The translations under genes were made by a program, and so were the position numbers. Of a stretch of 64,000 nt of DNA, positions 36,802 through 49,179 are shown in pieces. The first letter of the stretch is position 1. Every line of letters starts with the position of its first letter. Location of the stretch: contig NC_037263.1 in assembly GCF_000002425.4 (NCBI RefSeq), positions 5,332,959 to 5,396,958 of the forward strand. Reading direction: 5' to 3'. Source of the stretch: Physcomitrium patens (lineage: Eukaryota; Streptophyta; Bryopsida; Funariales; Funariaceae). Under the pieces are notes generated by a model. The model searched no databases, was not told where the DNA came from, and saw only the letters and a program-made list of their open reading frames with translations.

Positions 36802-37649
36802 ACTATGTGTATGTATATGTATATGTATATATATGTATATATATTCACAAGTTTTAACAAAGTCATTCATGTACTTCTAAGACAACAAGATTCATTCAAA
36901 AGAATTTAATATATAATTTTTATCTTTTATTTCTATATTATAAACACCCATTAATATTTTCACACATCATTGAATATAATACATAGAAAAGCTCATGTTG
37001 TGCATTTCTAAATTTTCTTAATAAGGTTTTTGATTTATAGATAAAGTCCTTTAATATACATGGACCCAGTTATTTTTGAAAACAAAAAATCAAAAGGAAA
37101 AAAAGAAAATCTTAATTTCATATCACAACCAAGTAATCCAATATACCTCTTAAGTAAAATTAACTTCAAATCGAATATAACTTCTCATTTATTTCAATCT
37201 GAGGCACATTTCTACAATGTGCAATATTGAAACAATACTGCATCTGAGTTTGTCATCAAAGATAAGTTCAAAAAATATATTTAAAAATGAGACCTTTCAA
37301 AAAGTATGTGCCATGTAATAAGAATAGTCCCCAAACCAATCAATTAAATGCAAACATACATATATAAAAATAACTTTTATATATATATATATATATATTA
37401 GTGGAAACCTATGTTATTGGCCATGAAAAAGGTGTGAAAGTTTAATTTGTAGTTGCTAAGTAAAAAATTGACTACTTTTAAAAAAATATTTACTAAAGAA
37501 AAAAAGAAAAGAAAAGAAAAGTAAAAAAATATATGAATAACAATAGAACCATTTATATTTCTTCATTGTAATTTGCAAACATATTTTTTATTTATTACAA
37601 AAATAAAATTGCTAAGTTAGAAGAACTTATGGATAAACTAAATTTTTAG
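36431..37649. other. AT-rich intergenic sequence with TA microsatellites
   Basis: No gene seen. Alternating TA runs occur at about 36,768-36,797, 36,815-36,845 and 37,378-37,398. The right end runs into the decayed Helitron helicase. Confidence 0.6.
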
Positions 37650-38899
37650 TGGTATTTTCAAAATATAGGATCTTGATCATATTCAAAGAAGTGCATTGTG
37701 AAAGGATAACATACAACTTTCCATATGTAAATACCAAGGTATCAAGATCTATTCCTACATTCTTTAATTATTGTCTTTGAGATTTATGAACAGTCATTGT
37801 AAATCCTTCTTTTAATGGAAACTAATTTTATTACAACTTGAATGGAATCTCTTCAAATCATGGACATAATAGACTTAAACTACTTAAATACTTGATTAAA
37901 TAATAATTTCTATTATCGACACTATCTTCCATAATTGCTATATTTGTAGTAAAATAAATACGTGAAATTCTAAGAAATCTTTCTATTGCATACTTGTTTA
38001 AATCATTAATATCATAATTTCTTACAAATGAAATTGACTTGTTGGTGAAATATTCATCTCTAAGTATTCCATCTTTATCCAAGCTTAAATAGACAACTTG
38101 AATCAAATCATTTGATGTTGGACCTACTTTCTTACGTTCTAGACAAATCACCGTACTTTTCAATGTATCTACTATTATTGATCCATTTCCAATCTATAAA
38201 TAGAAATAATTGGTAGATAAATTATACAAAACCATTGTATCATAAAGAAACTTTTAAAAAAAATAGTCTTATATAATACATACTTTTAAGAGCTCTTCAA
38301 TAAATAATTAAATCTCATCAAATACACCTTTTAGATGCATATTTTTGGCCAACTTCTACACTTGAATGTTAGACCAAATCTTTGATCCTTACAAAGAAGT
38401 ATCAATAATCTCTTTTCTTGAGCCTTTAATAATAATAGAAAGAATTTGGCAAAAATCTCTACTAAAGACTACAAAATTTTTGCCAAATAACTTGATAGTG
38501 TCATTTATATCTTGGAGAGTTCTATTGATTTTCTCAACACAATGGTGATGTTGCATTAGTATTTCATCTCAAATAATAAGAACTTTCTTTTTTAATATAT
38601 CTATATATGGTACATTCTTTGCAAAACAAATCTTTATGAAGATTGAGTGGAATTTTAAACATAAAGTGTATAGTCCATCTACCATTTAAAAATTGTGCAA
38701 TAATTTCAAAAGGAGCAACACACAAAAAAAAAATCCCATTAAATTAAAATTTTATTGCTATTGTATTATGCACAAATATTTTCCTACTTCCTCTCTAGTC
38801 CTTCCAAAAAATATAGCTTTTTAAGATTGTTATTCATTGAAATAAAAATATTATAGAATAGATATTAATTCGTTTTTGAAAGATATTAGTAAAATATAT

Positions 38900-39640
38900 T
38901 AATAGTCCATATAATAGGAAATTCAGGAGGATGGATGAGTGATTTAGTTATTAAAAGCGGTTAATTACAGAATTATGGTTAGAATCTAGAGAATCAGGAG
39001 AAAGTATATAAGAGTTGTAGAAATTAATTAAGGTGCCAGACTGTGAGAGCCGAGGGCCATCGCTGTGATAGTGAGAGTCGGGATAAGCTTGGTGCTACCT
39101 CTTTTCTTTTGTTTGTTATTTTCTTTGAATAAGAGGATTGAAAGTTTCTGAATATTGTGAAGTGAATTATGGAATGGAAATGTGATTGGTATTATTTGAG
39201 AAGAAGAAAGATTGAATGCTGAAATCTGATTGTAGTTCAACAAAGAGAATGAGTCTGTGTTTGTGTGAAACACTATAATGTGAATGGCACTTCTGTGTGA
39301 AGAATTCCAGTGATTGGAACGAGGATAATTGTGTGATGAAAGCTGTGAGGGCGCAATATTACAGTTGGAGATTATGAGGGTGAATATATTAGTAGAAATA
39401 GCAGTTATTGGTATGACTAAATTGCTGTAAGGAAGAGACTGATAAGGTGAAGGAAGAGATTATAGTTTCCTTGTGTGTTCAGGTGTTGGAAATAGAGATG
39501 ATACATTCACGAGATAATTGATTGTTTGACCCTAACGTGAACGCTTAAGCAACTAATCATTTCCTGTGTTCGAATCCCCCTATACGGGTTTATTCTTGGA
39601 GGTTTCTTTCGGAATAAGTAAAACGAGCAATCACAAATAT
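38900..39640. mobile_element. Unclassified insertion in the Helitron helicase
   Basis: Helicase similarity stops near 38.9 kb and resumes near 39.64 kb. The insert is less AT-rich and has a TATATAAGAG box near 39,006. It also has a tRNA-like B box near its right end. It could be a solo LTR or a SINE-containing insert. Edges are approximate and no target duplication was identified. Confidence 0.4.
39525..39595 (+). repeat. Possible tRNA-derived SINE head
   Basis: GTTCGAATC at 39,568-39,576 matches the Pol III B-box consensus. About 35 bases upstream, TAACGTGAACGCTTAAGC is a weak A-box-like stretch. No poly(A) or short tandem tail was delimited. Confidence 0.25.
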
Positions 39641-40429
39641 TCAAACATATGATAAGTTGTTCATCATTCAACTTAACATATGCTCTACTATTTGTTTTAG
39701 CTTGTCACAATTTCATATTATATGTTCAATAAAAATTTGAATTGTAGGATTTTTATTTTAATTTTTTCCTCACAATAGCATCATCAAAAAATCTGCCACT
39801 ATTTTGCTTGATTCTTAAAGAATTTCATTAAGAAAAAATAGTCCATAATATAATATTTTTCTTTTTTTTGGCCTTTCAATTTCATAATTTTGAATCAATT
39901 GGTAATCCACATCATTACAAAAACTTTCTTTAAACTTATTTCATAGCTCTTTTGAATATGTAGGTGAATATTAAAGAAAAATAATAGCAAATAATGCTCT
40001 TAAATACTTTCCTATTTTCATTAGGGAGGCTTCTTCTAAACATTGATTTTATTCTTTGTCATCCTCTAATAGTTCCATTTTTAAGCATGTATTTATAAAA
40101 TTTGGTTACAACATTCTATTTATAATATGCAATCTTGAAATGAATGTGGTCTACATGCCACCATTAGAAGCAATCAAGGATAGAATCTTTCTCATGTATT
40201 AGAATCAGCAAAATATAATCTTTTAATTCCAAATCCATGTTGTCTTATTGTCCACTTCTTTGAGGTCTTATTCCACACAAAATGTTGTAGAAACTCTTGA
40301 TACTTCTATTGCTGAATAATCTCTATAGATTCATACATTTCAAAAAATATTGTCAAAACTATTTTTTTTTGCTGCTTTTTACAAGCTATGATTCAATTGA
40401 ACCACATTGTGAACTCTCATTTATGCTCC

Positions 40430-42610
40430 AAAATTTTATTTTTAAATTTTTTCTTATTTTATGATAATTGAGCATGTTAGATTAGAATTTATATAAATAG
40501 AATCTAATTTTATTAAATTTTTAGGATTGTAACCTTTGATGGTATAAATCCTAGCCTGATTCCTTGAGCTAGATTAATTAAGATCAAAATCATAAGGATT
40601 AAAAAATTAGAATAGTAATTTGATTAATTTTAATAATTTAGAGATTATTAATCATTGCTATAAGAGTTGATTGTGAGCCAATGAATTCACCTACAATCAT
40701 CTCATATGATTTAGAATGAATTAGAATTAGAACTTCCTAAAAGATTTAGTAAAGTTTAGTAATGACGGTTTTGAAGCTTCTTCTTTAACTTCAACAAATC
40801 CAAGCAGCAAAGTAGTTTTTTTCAATTAATGGAGGCTTTCAAATGTGATGGCGGCATTGGATTCACTTCATGGTATAAAGAAAACAAGAACATCACCCTC
40901 TCTTTCAAAATACAAGTGGAGCAATGAAATTCTCATTTTGAAGAATTTTACAAAAAAATTGCTAAGATCCTTGTAAGTAAAATCTTCCATGAAAATTATA
41001 ATTTAGCATGGATCAAGGCATGTGAGTAATCAATCTTAGCTTAAAAAGGTGTTTTGAACACAATGGTGAAGTTAGATTTACCAAAAAAATGCTTTCTTGA
41101 CCACTTACAAGAGCCATCAGCCTTAGTAATGAGATTGGCTCTTGGATGAATGCAGGCCATAGATCTAGATTAGGGATCTTAGAAATCAAGGGTAGAGATG
41201 CAACCACCCTTCTATAAGCCTCCACTTAATTTTATAATAGAGGATTGGTTTTCCAAGCCCTCTCTCTCTCCTCTTTTGGGTGAAGGGTGAAGCCATACCA
41301 AAATTTGGTCAAAATCCTAATCTTAATTTTATTTAGATCTTACATCTCATTGTGAGCCTTGTGATTGTATGTGTATGGATTTTGAATTGTGAAGGATGGT
41401 CATTAAGTTTTAAGATATGCTTCATTGAGGTAGATAGCTCTCTCGGCCTCCCAAATACTCCAAGGGTTTCAAGGGCCTCGGATTTTCTTTAATCAGTCAT
41501 TCAATTTCTTTTTTTTCAATATAAAATTTCAAATATTTGTAACTTTTGTTGTTAACTTTCTGAAAAGATAACATTCGCTTGTTTTGGAATAATAAGGAAT
41601 TTTTGGTAAATTTTTGAGTGCGAGGGAGTTGACTACCTTTGTAGTTTGGATCAATTAAGTTTGGAAAGGTATTTCTCAGTGCCCAATAATTGGCTTTATT
41701 TGAAATTTTGGAAGCATCAAGCTTTATAAGTTATGCTCTGAAAGACTCAAGTTTTGTTGGATTTGAAGACGATCTAAATTTTTAGTGAATTTTTAAGTGA
41801 AGAGGGTTGGTCACCATGGCAGTTTGGATTATTCAATTTTAAAGGAGCAATTCTCACGATTGGATTATTAGATTGCAACAAGATTTATTAAATCAAGAGC
41901 ATCTTTAAATCAACTTTGCAACAAGATAAGAATCATTCAAATAAAAGCTAATTACAAATTTTGGAAAATTTTGGAATAAAAAGAGGTAGTTGCCTTCAAT
42001 CCTTAAGTATAGTCAAGGTACCTTCGCTTTCACCTCTCTTATTTTATTTTTACTATTATCTTCATAGTGACTTGTATTCTCCTCATTTCACCTTTTGGCT
42101 AATAAATTATAAGTTTTAAGTTTTCACTTTAATTTTTAACTTAAATTTTAACTTTAATATTTAAATTTAACTTTTAATTTTAATTCTTAAACTTAATCTT
42201 TAATTTTAACTTTTAACTTAATCTTTTAATTTTAAATTTTAAATTAAATTTTTAACTTTAATATTTAACTTTAATTTTAAATTTAATATTTAACTTTAAT
42301 TTTAAATTTAATATTTAATTTTAATTTTAAATTTAATTTTTTAACTTATTTTTTAATTCAAACTTGAGTTTTTATTCTTAAAGTCAATTAATAGTAATAA
42401 CTTAGTTAATTATTTTTACTATGTTTGTATAATAAATTTCATTTAATATTTTAATTTAATGTTTGTAAATATTTCTTGGAAGGCATTAATTTTAATTGAT
42501 TTACAAATATCTACATTTAAATTAATTCAATAATTTCATAATTAGGAGTTCTTCCATTTCACCCTGTGAACCTGTTGTGTGGCGTCAATTTAATGAGTGG
42601 TGAATTTGGA
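40430..42610. mobile_element. Unclassified ~2.2-kb insertion in the Helitron
   Basis: It separates the Rep segment (VLNVSELQ on the right) from the helicase start (MRVHNVVQLN on the left). These are neighbours in normal Helitrons. Both ends carry a short inverted GCTCCAAA-like sequence (about 40,427 and 42,611). The interior has a possible decayed frame on the plus strand (about 40.83-41.13 kb, MEAFKCDGGIGFTSWYKEN) and a long AT-rich TTTAA-type low-complexity tract at about 42.1-42.36 kb. I do not recognise a family. Confidence 0.45.
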
Positions 42611-43754
42611 GCTCACTCACATTTAAAACTTCTTCATGTATTTTTATTCCAAATAAATATCATACTACCTCTGAAATTCCAATATATTGTGCATCAATAT
42701 ATTGCTTGACTTCATCTTCTTCATTTTCAATTTGCATTATTGTATAATCATGTAACTTATAAATATATTTTTGAATATATTTTATAATACAAATTGAAGT
42801 ATAAACTTTAATGTTAATATAAAAATTATATTTTTTATTAAAAATAGGATTACATAGAATAAAATCTTTATTATCTATAATATTATTATCAATATTGAAA
42901 GTCATTCTATTATTTTTCTATGATACTAAGGATAGCCATTACCATCCATTGATGTTACTTCTTGGTATTTTTTTGGATATTTCTTTTAATATATTCCATC
43001 CTTCATATACAAAGCTTGTATATTTTGAGGTCCATGTAGACCATGAACTATGTAAGTACTAATTATCTCAAATTACAATAGATCTTCTTTATTAATAGAA
43101 AATTCCATACAAATAATTCTATCTATATTGACCAAATCTCTTATTTTGCTATTTTTTTCAAAAAATAATAAAAAATGTATGTATGAAAGATCTTTCATAC
43201 CATAAATGCATGTGTGAAACTCAATAATATGTATTTTTACAAGTATAAGTTGTAAAATATGATATTTATAAATATCTTCAATTAATGCATGATGCTTGAA
43301 TTCAAATACTCTTATAACAAAGTTGAGACAATCTTTGGACCTTTGTCCTAAAAGAAGTGCACTTTAGAATTGTGGCCATCATGGATTTATAGTCATTATT
43401 TCAAATATATTTAGATATTAAAAGTATTAAGTAATAGCTATAAAATCTTAAAAAATATCAAATAGGTTTCTTACACTTTTAATACGAAAGGATGGAAGAA
43501 TTATCCTTTGTCCTAAATTTTGCATGTTAACTTCTTAACTTAGAACATCTCCAAAAATATCTGCTAGTCCTTAATATATATTTGCATGTAATTTTTTTTG
43601 ATTCATATTGATGTATCTTAGTTGATTATGCTCTATAGTTGCCCAAACATCCATAATAAATTCTTGAAGTAGCTTTCCACTTTGTAAGATAGTTGAATAT
43701 TTATTATATCATAGAAATAATTGCTATAAATAAAATTCTATTTGAATAATATAT

Positions 43755-45074
43755 TATCATGTTGTGACACAATTATATGGTGAAAATATGACTAAAAATA
43801 TATTTTTAATTAATATTCGATTATATTAGTTCAATAAGAATTAAAAATATTTTAATAAGGCTTTTATGAAAGCCTATTAGCCTATTTTCTTATCTTAATA
43901 GCAAGTAGATAAAAATTAGTTAATATTTTTACCTTCTAGGATATAAAAATTCTTTTACTGCTGTAGAAATACCATAAATTGTTAAAATCAAGATAGAAGA
44001 GGTAAATGGTTGGTATGATTGATACTAGGATCAAGTTGAGGATAGGATTGGGCTAAAAAATCCTTAGGATAGATTGGATTGATATCCGGGGTTGACCATT
44101 TGTGAGACAGGGTCGAAATCACACCTCTGGTCACTAAAATGATGACCAAGGGAAATTAGGATTTCATTTAAAGATCGGAGGTTAAGATTTGAGAGCTAGC
44201 TTGAAGCTCTTTTTAGAAGAATAATGGTATTTTTTTAGGGTTTTGAAGACTTAGCAATAGTTGTTCAAAGTCAGGGTTTGTATTGGTGATTTGGATATTA
44301 TATAATATAATTAGGGCTAGAAATTTTGGCTAGTTCGTGCAATTGGTGTAGCATCTATAAATCAAAATTTGATACTATTTGGATTATTGGATGTGCTAAG
44401 TGTATAAAAAATTTTGTGATAATCTAATAGTGTGATTTAGCGATATCTGGTTTTTAGCAAAAGAAGATTTTGGAAGTTGGCAGTGTGAGATTGGATAGGA
44501 TTTTTGTGATATGTAGAGATTTATAAGTTGAATCAAGGTGAAATTTGGCATGGTATTGAAAGACTTAAAGATCAAGTTGCACACCAATTTTGAGTTAAAG
44601 TTAACAGTTGGAGAAAGAAAAATCACTACTAGGATTTTTGCTTCACTTTTTAAGTTGGCGGCCGAGTGACATTAGTGCAATTTTTGGAGGTTTTCTCACA
44701 ATCTATAAGTTGGATTGGGCTAAAATTTTTTGAGCATATAGAAGACTTATATTGAAAATTTCATGCAAAATTTTACATCAAGTAGACGGTCAAATTAGAT
44801 GTTACAGCTTATTAAAACTCACTGATTAGAATTGGGGCTTATAAGAAAAAATCTAAATTGCTTAAATATGAAAGTAACAAGGTAATTGGGATTTATGTAT
44901 GATTAAGGCTACTAAGAAGAGTGTTTTTTAGCACTTTTGAATTAAAATTCGGATTATATTCTTTTCGTATGGATAAAACCTATTAGAGTTTCTTGCATAC
45001 TTGTGAAACACAACTTCACCTTCCACACCTAGGTGCGTGGTGCATTCCTAAATAAGACAACACATACGATAACA
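43755..45074 (+). repeat. Solo LTR of the B/D family inside the Helitron, TSD ATAT/ACGT
   Basis: 1320 bp, in the orientation opposite to the copies at 6.4, 10.1 and 22.8 kb. The left end TATCATGTTGTGACAC and right end ACGATAACA match the family ends. It is flanked by ATAT (43,751-43,754) and ACGT (45,075-45,078), which agree if both strands of the CpG decayed on one side. Helitron protein similarity continues on both sides. Confidence 0.75.
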
Positions 45075-45330
45075 ACGTGCATTCTATATATTTTTATCTC
45101 CATCTTCATTAGCATTCATATTTCTATTTTTTATTTGACTATGCCATTTAAATTTTCTACATGAAAAAAAAATAATATAGTGAAGTAACAAGTATACAAG
45201 ATGTCTTTAATGAATTTGTTGCAATGCACCTCCTTTCAATTGAACAACTATATCTCTCATTCCTTCTACTTTTGTTCTATTATTTGGTACAAAAATTATA
45301 ATCTTATTAGAAATTGAAAGATTCTAATGT

Positions 45331-46185
45331 TGTTATTTGACATGATTTTATATCTAGGAATACACTGGATACCTAGTTGTAGAAAGTTTAACTTTAACTT
45401 ATTGGACGAGTTCCAATAAGTGATGTATTTTTATTTTACAAGTTAAAGAAATAAAATAATATCTATAGATATTTTATTGATAAAATCCTTTTATATTTAA
45501 AAAAATTTATACATAAGGCTTTCTAAAATATTCAAAAGTGTCCTAATATCCTTTGCTATACTAAATCATAATTAATTTTTTATTGGTAAGTTTGATTTTC
45601 TATAAGTTCAAAAAATATCCATAATTCTCTTACAAATATCTATCTTTATATCATACTTTTGCTACAGCTCCATATTTCCATCTTTATATCATACTTTTAT
45701 TATAGCTCTATATTTCCATCTTTAACATATATATAACGTCTTGGCTCCCAAATACCTTTTTATTTTACATAAGATGTTCAAATTGTAGCAAAACCCCTTC
45801 AAAAAGTTTTTCTTTCACAAAATTTTTTTCCTCTTTAAATTTTATAAATTCATATCTCTTAATCCAATCATTCAATTTTTTTTAAAATTTTTAGATAATG
45901 TAGAATTTATCTTTAATCTTTACTATAAAAAATAAACCATAAATCTTATATAGATTGTCTAGCATCTTAAAAATCCTAACAAGTGCTTTAAATCCTAATT
46001 TATAAGCACCTAAACACTATTTTTTCTATATTTCAAAAATCCAAACTCTAAATACTATAAAATTTGTATATAAAATTTATTAACATGATAACATATATTA
46101 TTAGAAATTTTTAGCTAAAATTTTGTTAAATTACTCAAGATATGGCTTGAAACACAACCACAAGTTACTCGAGTTACTTATTGCC
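45331..46185 (-). repeat. Partial LTR of the B/D family
   Basis: It begins TGTTATTTGACATG, preceded by ATGT, and shows the family GAATACACTGGATACC block and later mid-LTR similarity. It stops where the gypsy F LTR begins at 46,186. Confidence 0.6.
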
Positions 46186-46712
46186 TATCAAGGACACAAA
46201 TTAGAAGTAGATATATAAACTTGTGGAATCTGTATGAAAAGAAAAGTGACAAAATAGAAAAAAGTATGTATATTCAAGGAAGAAAAAGAATGGCTGGTGT
46301 CAAAGAGTAGAAAATAGACTAAAAGTAAGAAAGAAGTTGATAAGAGTGAGGAAGGCCTCACTCTTATTTTTATATATACTACTTAACTAAGAACTATGTG
46401 GCAACATGCTTTAGGACCTTTAATACATGTCCAACTTACAGGACACATGTCTAATTTACAAGGCAAGTTTTCTAGGTGTGCACCATATGTCCAACTTGTA
46501 ATACAAGTGTTCAACATGTCAACATGTTGCCTCCTTATTGGCTAAGTTTTCAACCTACTAATCACCTATAGACATGTATAAAGGCAAAGCAACATCTATG
46601 AAACTTCTACGAAGCTTTGTACAAGTTATTATCATGCTTATCTACTTTGACTTACTTCTATCAATTCTTATTATTTAGATAATTATCAAGGTAAATATGT
46701 ATGTCCGTGACA
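46186..46712 (-). repeat. 3' LTR of gypsy F
   Basis: 527 bp. On the minus strand it begins TGTCACGGACATAC and ends CCTTGATA. It has a TATATATA box and the family hairpin (plus-strand 46,340-46,367). Confidence 0.8.
46340..46367 (-). promoter_or_regulatory. LTR hairpin, gypsy F copy
   Basis: A perfect 12-bp stem with the same loop as in gypsy C (CCTT on the transcribed strand). Two stem pairs differ from gypsy C on both sides so that pairing is kept. Confidence 0.7.
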
Positions 46713-49179
46713 TTACTCCTCCTTCTAGGGACGAGTCCCATGAAGAGTGGTGATTACACGTTGATGAAGTCCAAGATGTGCCAAACTATATTTGCCACAT
46801 ACTATGATTTTTGTTCCCTTCAAAGGTAGTTGATAGGTCCCTTCAACCATTGATAATGTCTCATACCAAGGCGAGAAGACCACCCTAATATTTGATCATT
46901 ATTGAGACGTTTATAACTTCCTTCAAACAAAACATTAGTAGTATTATCAGGTTCCTACCTCCAAAAGTATTACTAAATACTGGAGGTCTCTTCCTAAGTC
47001 ATGGTACCAAACGCATCGTATCTCGCCATCTATTCGAAGAAGAACATGTCATTCTTGAGGATCTTCATCTTATTTTTGTCAACTCAAAGGTTTTGATAGT
47101 CACAATGTCTCATTTGGTAGCTCAATAAATGATAGCTCTTGAGTTGAATTTGTAGGTTGTTGGTTCTCCATCTCCTAAACACTAAAGAATATAAAAAAAT
47201 AATGATATAAAATAGAATGAAATCTCTATTGGACTTCCTTTGCTTTATAGCAAAGAATTTCTTGACGCTTCATCTTGGTTTTGATGGATGTCATTGATGA
47301 AAAGCTTTAACTTTGGTTGGTTTATTTACTAGACTCCTAGATGGCTCCCATGTGCATTCATTAATGTCATATCTATGCCAATGTATAAGATATTCTAACC
47401 TATTTCAATGTAACCTTGAATCTAAGACTTCTTTTATGTCAAATTCTTTACTATTATCCACTTCTATAGTAGGTGGTGGCATTTGTTTCCTTTCTTATAT
47501 ATCTATAGTCTTATATGGATCAAGTAAAGGTACATGGAACATAAGATGGATTTTTATAGACTCCGATAGGTATAATCAATAAGCAATTGGATTGATCTAT
47601 TCATAAATTAGAAATAGTTCAAGCCTACAATAATCTAGCTTGTCACAAGGACAAATAGTTTTAATATTATGATGAAGTAACCATACCTTATTCTCCACAT
47701 AGAATTGAGGTTGTTCCTTGCGATAGACATCTACGTTGGTTTTTTGTCGTTCTCGAGCTTCTTTTAATTGTGTCTTTATTATTGTATGTAGCTCTGACAA
47801 TTAATTTGCCACATCTTCTCCCGTATGATTATCAACTTTTGAAAAGTCAAAAGTATCAAATCATGGATAATAATCATAATTGGTAAAAAAAGGTATTTAT
47901 TTAGTAGAAGAATGTACCAAATTATTGTAAGCAAACTCTACCAATGGTAAAAGAGTTGTCTAATAATCTTATTGATAGTTGATGGTACATCTCAAATACT
48001 ACTTTAAATTTTAATTTATCCATTCTGTTTATCAATTAGTTTGAAGATAGAAAGCCAAAGATAGTTTTATATCTACCTTCAATATCTTGAAAAGAATTCT
48101 CTAAAATCTCAATAAAAATTATGTTCCTCTATTTGATATAATATCCTTTAGTAATCTGTGATAGCGATAGATGTTGTTAAGGAAGAGTTTAGTTCTTCTT
48201 TCATCTGTGATATATTTTGTATATGGTATAAAATGAACCATCTTGGTGAAATGATCTATAATCATGAATATGAAATCATATGAACTTGAAATTGAAAGAT
48301 CCGTGATAAAATCCATAAAGACAGAAGACCATGGTTTTTCTAATATAGGTAATGGTTGGAGGAGTCCATAAGGTCGATGATGAGGAGTTTTTGATCTTGA
48401 ACAAACATCACATATTTGTACAATATTTTTAACATTATTCCAAATTTGAGGCCACCAAAAATCTTTAGATATAAGCTCTAAAGTCTTATTATATCCAAAA
48501 TAACTTATTATAGAAAAATTATGATGAGCTTCAAGAGCATGTAATTGTACTTTTTGTTCTAGAACATATAAGCGACTTTCAAAATAGAATAGGTTCTCTT
48601 TAAATTCAAACTTGGAAGTATCATAAGACTTAGAAGAATTATTTTTAATATCATAAATAAGAAGGTGTAAGGACATACTTGCTTGGATCTACTTAAAAAA
48701 AGTCAAATCAATAATCAATTTTGATTTCATTGCTCAAAGTTGAAATTATTTTGGCTTGAGTAAAATTATCTTTTGTTAGTCAATAGTTGCTTTTTCTTCT
48801 TTTGGTGTAAGATAAAAATGTATAGAAAGGGCATCAAATAAACTTTGTTGTTTTCTTAGCTAATAAGTAATATTGAACTCGAATCTTGAAAAAGACATGC
48901 TCCAACAAGCTTGGAAATAATTCAAAATATGTGATGATATGAAATACTTGAGGTTCTTGTGATTTGTATACACAGTGACTAGACTTGAAGCACTTTCTAA
49001 ATAATAATGCCATATTTGAACGAAGAAGAATTTTCCATTCTACATTCAAGATTCTATTAGATTGTAATGAAGATTCTTTTTGTTTAATAACTAAGAATTC
49101 CAACCATGCTGAATTTATTCACCAAACTTTTCTTATTATTTGGCATGAACTTCCAATGTAATATAATTATTATCTTAAG

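Larger units (their letters stand above)
37650..45330 (-). mobile_element. Helitron RepHel fossil, split by insertions
   Basis: Read on the minus strand the parts follow Helitron order. An N-terminal segment at 45.33-45.08 kb resembles DIVVQLKGGALQQIH. The HUH Rep region at 43.75-42.61 kb includes FIMDVWATIEHNQLRYI, then VKIHIIEFHTC (HUH area, the canonical PHxH now reading SYIH), and KYIQKYIYKLHDY (paired-tyrosine area). The Pif1-like helicase runs from 40.43 to 37.65 kb and includes FVWNKTSKKWTIRQHGFGI, IIDEILMQHHHCVEKINRTL with intervening decay, and a C-terminal KSQRQ...[13 protein letters not shown] block. Frames are interrupted throughout, so this copy cannot be autonomous. The ends (TC and hairpin-CTRR) were not found. 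Three foreign segments sit in it, listed separately. Confidence 0.85.
46186..49130 (-). mobile_element. Ty3/gypsy chromovirus fragment (gypsy F)
   Basis: The 3' part of an element of the gypsy A/C type on the minus strand: end of RNase H near 49.1-48.8 kb, integrase at about 48.7-47.6 kb, chromodomain at about 47.45-47.29 kb, and 3' LTR at 46,186-46,712. The 5' half is absent; beyond about 49,130 plus-strand Helitron sequence begins. Broken, with many breaks. Confidence 0.88.
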
